Shown piece by piece: positions 60,529-64,000 of a DNA stretch of 64,000 nt. The DNA is taken from positions 3,205,399 through 3,269,398 of the forward strand of contig JADCRB010000038.1 in assembly GCA_021464245.1 (NCBI GenBank), read 5' to 3'. The position numbers were made by a program, and so were the translations under genes. The stretch is from Carallia brachiata (taxonomy: Eukaryota; Streptophyta; Magnoliopsida; Malpighiales; Rhizophoraceae). A model generated the notes under the pieces. The model was not told the origin of the DNA and made no database searches. It was given only the letters and a program-made list of their open reading frames with translations. The stretch's first letter is position 1; the number at the start of each line of letters is the position of its first letter.

Positions 60529-62715
60529 ATGGCGACTGGTTGGAGAAGAGCGTTTTGTACATCAATCCCCAAAGAAGATCGAGAAACCCCATTATTCTCC
60601 CAAAAACAACATCATCAACAACAACAGCAGCAGCAACAGCAAAAGCAACGTTCAAACAGCAGCAGCCAGAATCCAAGAATTAGCTCAAAGTTCGGGTTTT
60701 TCTCGAACCCGTCAACACCTCGTATGCAGTCTCAAACCGTTCCAAGCCCCCCAAGTCTCCGGTGCCGGACCGCCGCCGTATCAACCACCCCAACGTCTTC
60801 AGTACCCAATAGCCCAAAGCTCCAATGCAAAACCCCCCCAGTCCCAAAAAGGCCAAACAATAGCAACAGCAACAGCCCCAGATTGTTGGATATTTCCAAT
60901 CCGCCCCCGCCGACCACCGCCTCAAAAACACCCTCCAGTTTCTCCTTCCTCAAAGCCACCCTTGGCCTCTCCAAACCAAATTTCAGCCGATGCGGAATTT
61001 GCTTGCAGAGCGTGAAGTGCGGCCAAGGCACCGCCATCTTCACTGCCGAATGCAATCACCTGTTTCATTTCCCTTGCGTGGCAACAGCTCACGTCGAAAA
61101 GCAACAACTCCGTCTCTGCCCTGTTTGCAGGGTCCCGTGGAAAGAACTTCCTCTGCTCGCTGCCCAACAAATCCCAGTAACTAACGAAGAAGAAAACAAG
61201 AACAAGGCCAAGGCCAAGGATTTTCATAATAAAGCCAAGAACTTGAGAGTCTACAACGACGACGAGCCTCTAATGTCGTTGTCCCCCGGTTCTCTCTTCA
61301 ATCCCATACCGGAATTGGAAGAAAACGACGTCGAAGAAGATGGAAACAAGAGCGAAGAATTTCCATTTCATGGCCTCTTTGTCGATCCGGCTAAGGTTAC
61401 TATGGATGTGGACGTCAGTTTGTCGCCTGAATCAGCGGTGTCGGCCGTCGAGAGAAATGAGGAGACGCGGGTGGTGGTGCTGAAGGTGAAGGCGCCGCCC
61501 TCTCCGGCGGCTGGGCGACGAGCGCCGATTGATCTGGTGGCGGTGCTGGATGTCAGCGAGAGAATGTGTGGTATTCAGTCGCAGATGATGAAGCGCGTTA
61601 TGAGATTGGTGATATCGTCGCTGGGTTCTGACGATCGCATGTCGATCGTGGCATTTTCCGCAACCTCCAAGCGGTTGCTTCCGCTGCGGAGGATGACGGC
61701 GACCGGGCGGAGGTCTGCCCGGCGCATTGTGGAGGCGCTTGGGAGTACCGGTCAAGGGATGAGCGCAGGCGACGCGCTGAAAAAGGCGGCCAAAGTGATC
61801 CAAGATCGCCGGGAGAGAAACCCCGTGGCCACCATCATGATTTTCTCCAACGGTCAGGATGAACGGCCCCACACGAGATGGGTCAACCAGAAGCGTTCCT
61901 CCTCGTCATTGGCAGTGTCGTCCACGCGCTTCTCTCACTTAGAAATCCCAGTGCACTCGATTGGCTTCGGGGAGAGTCACGCGCCACCACCAGAGGAAGC
62001 TATGATCAAGTGCGTTCGTGGACTTTTGAGCGTCGCGGTCCATGACCTTAGGCTCCAACTGTGGCTTGCCCGCGGTTCGGTTCGTGCGGAAATTCCAGCG
62101 GTCTACCCATTAACCGGTCTGCCAAGCATGTGTGGACCGGGTTCGGTCCGAGTTGGGGATCTCCTCGCCGAGGAGGAGAGGGAATTGCTCGTCGAGTTGA
62201 GAGTGCCCGCATCTTCTGTTGGGCCCCAACACTTGTTCGTGCGGTCGTCGTTTAGGGACCCATGGTCACATGAGCTAGTCTTCTCCAGAGAATTGGCTTT
62301 GGTGATACCTCGGCCTCAAGCCGTTCGATCGTCGATGCTCGGCATCCAACGATTGAGGAATCTCCACATCAGCACAAGAGCAGTAGCCGAGTCTCGGCGA
62401 TTAATGGAGCGCAACGAGTTTTTGGGAGCTTATCATCTGTTGTCATCGGCTCGAGCCTTGTTGATGCAATCGAGTGATGGCTCGGCTGGCGAGTATTTGC
62501 GGGGCTTGGAGACAGAGCTAGCCGAGCTGAATCGGCGCAGGCACTATGTGGTATTGAGCCAAAAGCAAATTGGTCTACAAGTAGACGAGAAGCCGGAGCC
62601 GCATACGCCAACATCGGCTTGGCGAGCCGCGGAGAAACTGGCTAAAGTGGCGATTATGAGGAAGCATATGAACAGGGTTAGCGATTTGCACGGCTTTGAA
62701 AATGCTAGATTTTGA
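60529..62715 (+). CDS. WAVH2: RING-finger plus vWA-domain E3 ubiquitin ligase, WAV3/WAVH family
   Basis: The frame is intact, single-exon and 728 aa long, starting MATGWRRAFCTSIPK, the conserved N-terminus of the family; an in-frame ATG five codons upstream is less likely. A polyglutamine stretch lies at about residues 25-45, followed by Ser/Pro-rich sequence. A C3H2C3 RING (155-200: CGIC...ECNHLFHFPC...CPVC) should bind an E2 enzyme. A von Willebrand A domain follows at about 336-510; its MIDAS begins D341-V-S343-E-R345, so the usual third ligand serine (DxSxS) is Arg. The C-terminal half carries the conserved family region, including LFVRSSFRDPW and RRLMERNEFLGAYHLL. In Arabidopsis, WAV3 and its WAVH homologues control root gravitropism and auxin transport. 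Assignment to the WAVH1/WAVH2 branch rests mainly on its position near IAA9; WAV3 or EDA40 is possible. Confidence 0.92.
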   Translation: MATGWRRAFCTSIPKEDRETPLFSQKQHHQQQQQQQQQKQRSNSSSQNPRISSKFGFFSNPSTPRMQSQTVPSPPSLRCRTAAVSTTPTSSVPNSPKLQCKTPPVPKRPNNSNSNSPRLLDISNPPPPTTASKTPSSFSFLKATLGLSKPNFSRCGICLQSVKCGQGTAIFTAECNHLFHFPCVATAHVEKQQLRLCPVCRVPWKELPLLAAQQIPVTNEEENKNKAKAKDFHNKAKNLRVYNDDEPLMSLSPGSLFNPIPELEENDVEEDGNKSEEFPFHGLFVDPAKVTMDVDVSLSPESAVSAVERNEETRVVVLKVKAPPSPAAGRRAPIDLVAVLDVSERMCGIQSQMMKRVMRLVISSLGSDDRMSIVAFSATSKRLLPLRRMTATGRRSARRIVEALGSTGQGMSAGDALKKAAKVIQDRRERNPVATIMIFSNGQDERPHTRWVNQKRSSSSLAVSSTRFSHLEIPVHSIGFGESHAPPPEEAMIKCVRGLLSVAVHDLRLQLWLARGSVRAEIPAVYPLTGLPSMCGPGSVRVGDLLAEEERELLVELRVPASSVGPQHLFVRSSFRDPWSHELVFSRELALVIPRPQAVRSSMLGIQRLRNLHISTRAVAESRRLMERNEFLGAYHLLSSARALLMQSSDGSAGEYLRGLETELAELNRRRHYVVLSQKQIGLQVDEKPEPHTPTSAWRAAEKLAKVAIMRKHMNRVSDLHGFENARF

Positions 62716-62777
62716 TTATTAATTGTTCAATTTTCTATGTCTATTTTGTATTAGGAGCAATATAAAAAAGGGTATAG

Positions 62778-62783
62778 AATAAA
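62778..62783 (+). terminator. Probable polyadenylation signal of the RING gene
   Basis: AATAAA lies 63 bases after the stop codon, in a U-rich context and followed by an A-rich run at 62801-62826. This is a typical plant 3'-end arrangement. Confidence 0.55.
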
Positions 62784-62826
62784 TTTAATTTTGAATGTAG
62801 AAAAAAAAAAGAAAAAAAAAAAAAAG

Positions 62827-64000
62827 GAAAGAATGATTGAGTGGACCCAAGTGCATAATAGTGACAAGCAGTACCGGACGGCTCGGCCCTTTCCGCTGAG
62901 AAAAGAACAGAGAATGAGATGAAAGGGCGTCCCACGCGATGTTATATTAGGTGAGGCATATTGTGCTTGGTCTATGTTGCCCCACCTTTTCTTTTGTTTT
63001 CAATAAATTATTTGATTACTCAAAATAATAGAAATTTCAGGCCAACTCATTAGCTTAACATAGATGGTATCTGGGAACCCTTAATGGGTTAGTCTTCTTA
63101 TGTTTATGGAGTTGATGACTGGTGCTGTTGGTGGATTTAGCGATAGAACTTTCTGTTTTGATGAGAATACTTTAGTTGGGGTTACATTTTTTTTTTCCGT
63201 CGGCTCTTTTCCAATAAAAAAAGTGTCGGATTAAGAAGGGAAAAACTTAGTGGCAATTGAGAATGGTGCAATTAATGACCAACATAATGTAATAAAAGAT
63301 TTATCGAATTTAAAAAAATAAAAAATATACAAATATAAATAGATTGAGCATATCACGAATGCTTCCTATTACGTTGCTGCGTAGTGCTACATAGTCCAAG
63401 TCTTTTTAGAAATCAATCCCGTGGGAACATACACACATGCATGCCTGATAGATTTAGTCGTTTAGTGTGTTTTGTCATGGTGCAATGTACACCTGAGGAT
63501 GATTGAAACACCACTTTTGGCCTGTTGTGCTAAATCCGTTAGTCAATATACAAATTAATGGTAAACGCAAGAATGCTAAACAGAGGGCCCTATAGTGACG
63601 GAAATTCATCCACCAGCAAAAATGAATGTGAAGAGGGACCAACAAAATATGGATGCAGATAGAATTTTTTCCAGATTGAGTGACCTAAGGAGAGAGTGAC
63701 AGTCAAATTATAAACCTTTTGAGGAAGGACAGAGAGAATTTTTGGAAATTATGTGGGACACAGATATATATCTGTTTTTTTTCTATCCAAAAAATGAGAA
63801 AGTGATGATGGTGTCCTAACTGGTCCCGTCAAGGAGCATACACGGATATATATCTTGGAGAGCTGTTCGTTATATTTCGCTGTGTGTTAGGCCATAACGG
63901 GAACAATTAATAAGCAGTCGTGAGACCAACAGTGGGCAATTAAAATGTTTTACTGGGATGGAAGAGTCAACTCATGACAGGAAAGAGCCTTGAAAGATGC
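62827..64000. other. Intergenic DNA downstream of the RING gene
   Basis: No protein-coding sequence, RNA gene or clear repeat was recognised. The segment 63440-63900 is somewhat GC-richer and contains only short chance frames. Confidence 0.4.

Noticed and set aside
1..64000. tRNA or rRNA genes, CRISPR arrays, bacterial operons
   Set aside because: Looked for by eye on both strands; none seen, and the window is clearly plant nuclear DNA.

Overview
The window is nuclear DNA of a flowering plant, most likely a eudicot and possibly a woody one. The evidence is AT-rich intergenic DNA, spliced genes with GT-AG introns, plant-only gene families (Aux/IAA, a WAVY GROWTH-type RING protein) and plant retrotransposon lineages. 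No species marker is visible, so a guess such as Citrus cannot be supported. No tRNA, rRNA, CRISPR or bacterial-type operon was seen.

Three host genes stand out. A small single-pass membrane proline-rich protein like Arabidopsis At5g65660 lies at 6612-7279 (minus). An Aux/IAA repressor of the IAA8/IAA9 type lies at 21696-24797 (plus). A RING plus vWA protein of the WAV3/WAVH family lies at 60529-62715 (plus). As I recall the Arabidopsis map, the same three families are neighbours there (At5g65660, IAA9 = At5g65670, WAVH2 = At5g65683), so this looks like a conserved auxin-related block stretched to about 56 kb by transposons. The first two genes each carry an apparent one-base deletion; the third is intact.

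Transposon layout. 2676-3756: a non-LTR retrocopy with a 12-bp target duplication. 3838-5952: diverged direct repeats with a 22-bp minisatellite. 12178-14359: a solo LTR with a perfect 5-bp target duplication. About 20428-20627: a MITE just upstream of the Aux/IAA gene. 26386-36668: a 10.3-kb Ty3/gypsy element of the Tat lineage, recognised by its second, archaeal-type RNase H. 42635-48818: a minus-strand non-autonomous Athila-like element with a perfect target duplication. 55202-55334: a tRNA-derived SINE. About 59170-59825: a MITE-like element. Everything else is AT-rich intergenic DNA with small tandem duplications.

The most interesting item is in the Tat element. Between the end of pol and the 3' LTR, on the sense strand, is an uninterrupted 207-codon frame (34244-34867). 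It encodes a WUSCHEL-related (WOX) homeodomain, a WUS-box-like TLSLFP motif and a C-terminal EAR-like LDLELHL motif. A retrotransposon appears to have captured a plant stem-cell transcription factor with its DNA-binding and repression motifs in frame, while gag and pol around it are broken by many frameshifts. The LTRs of the same element carry two near-perfect hairpins directly upstream of their TATA box.
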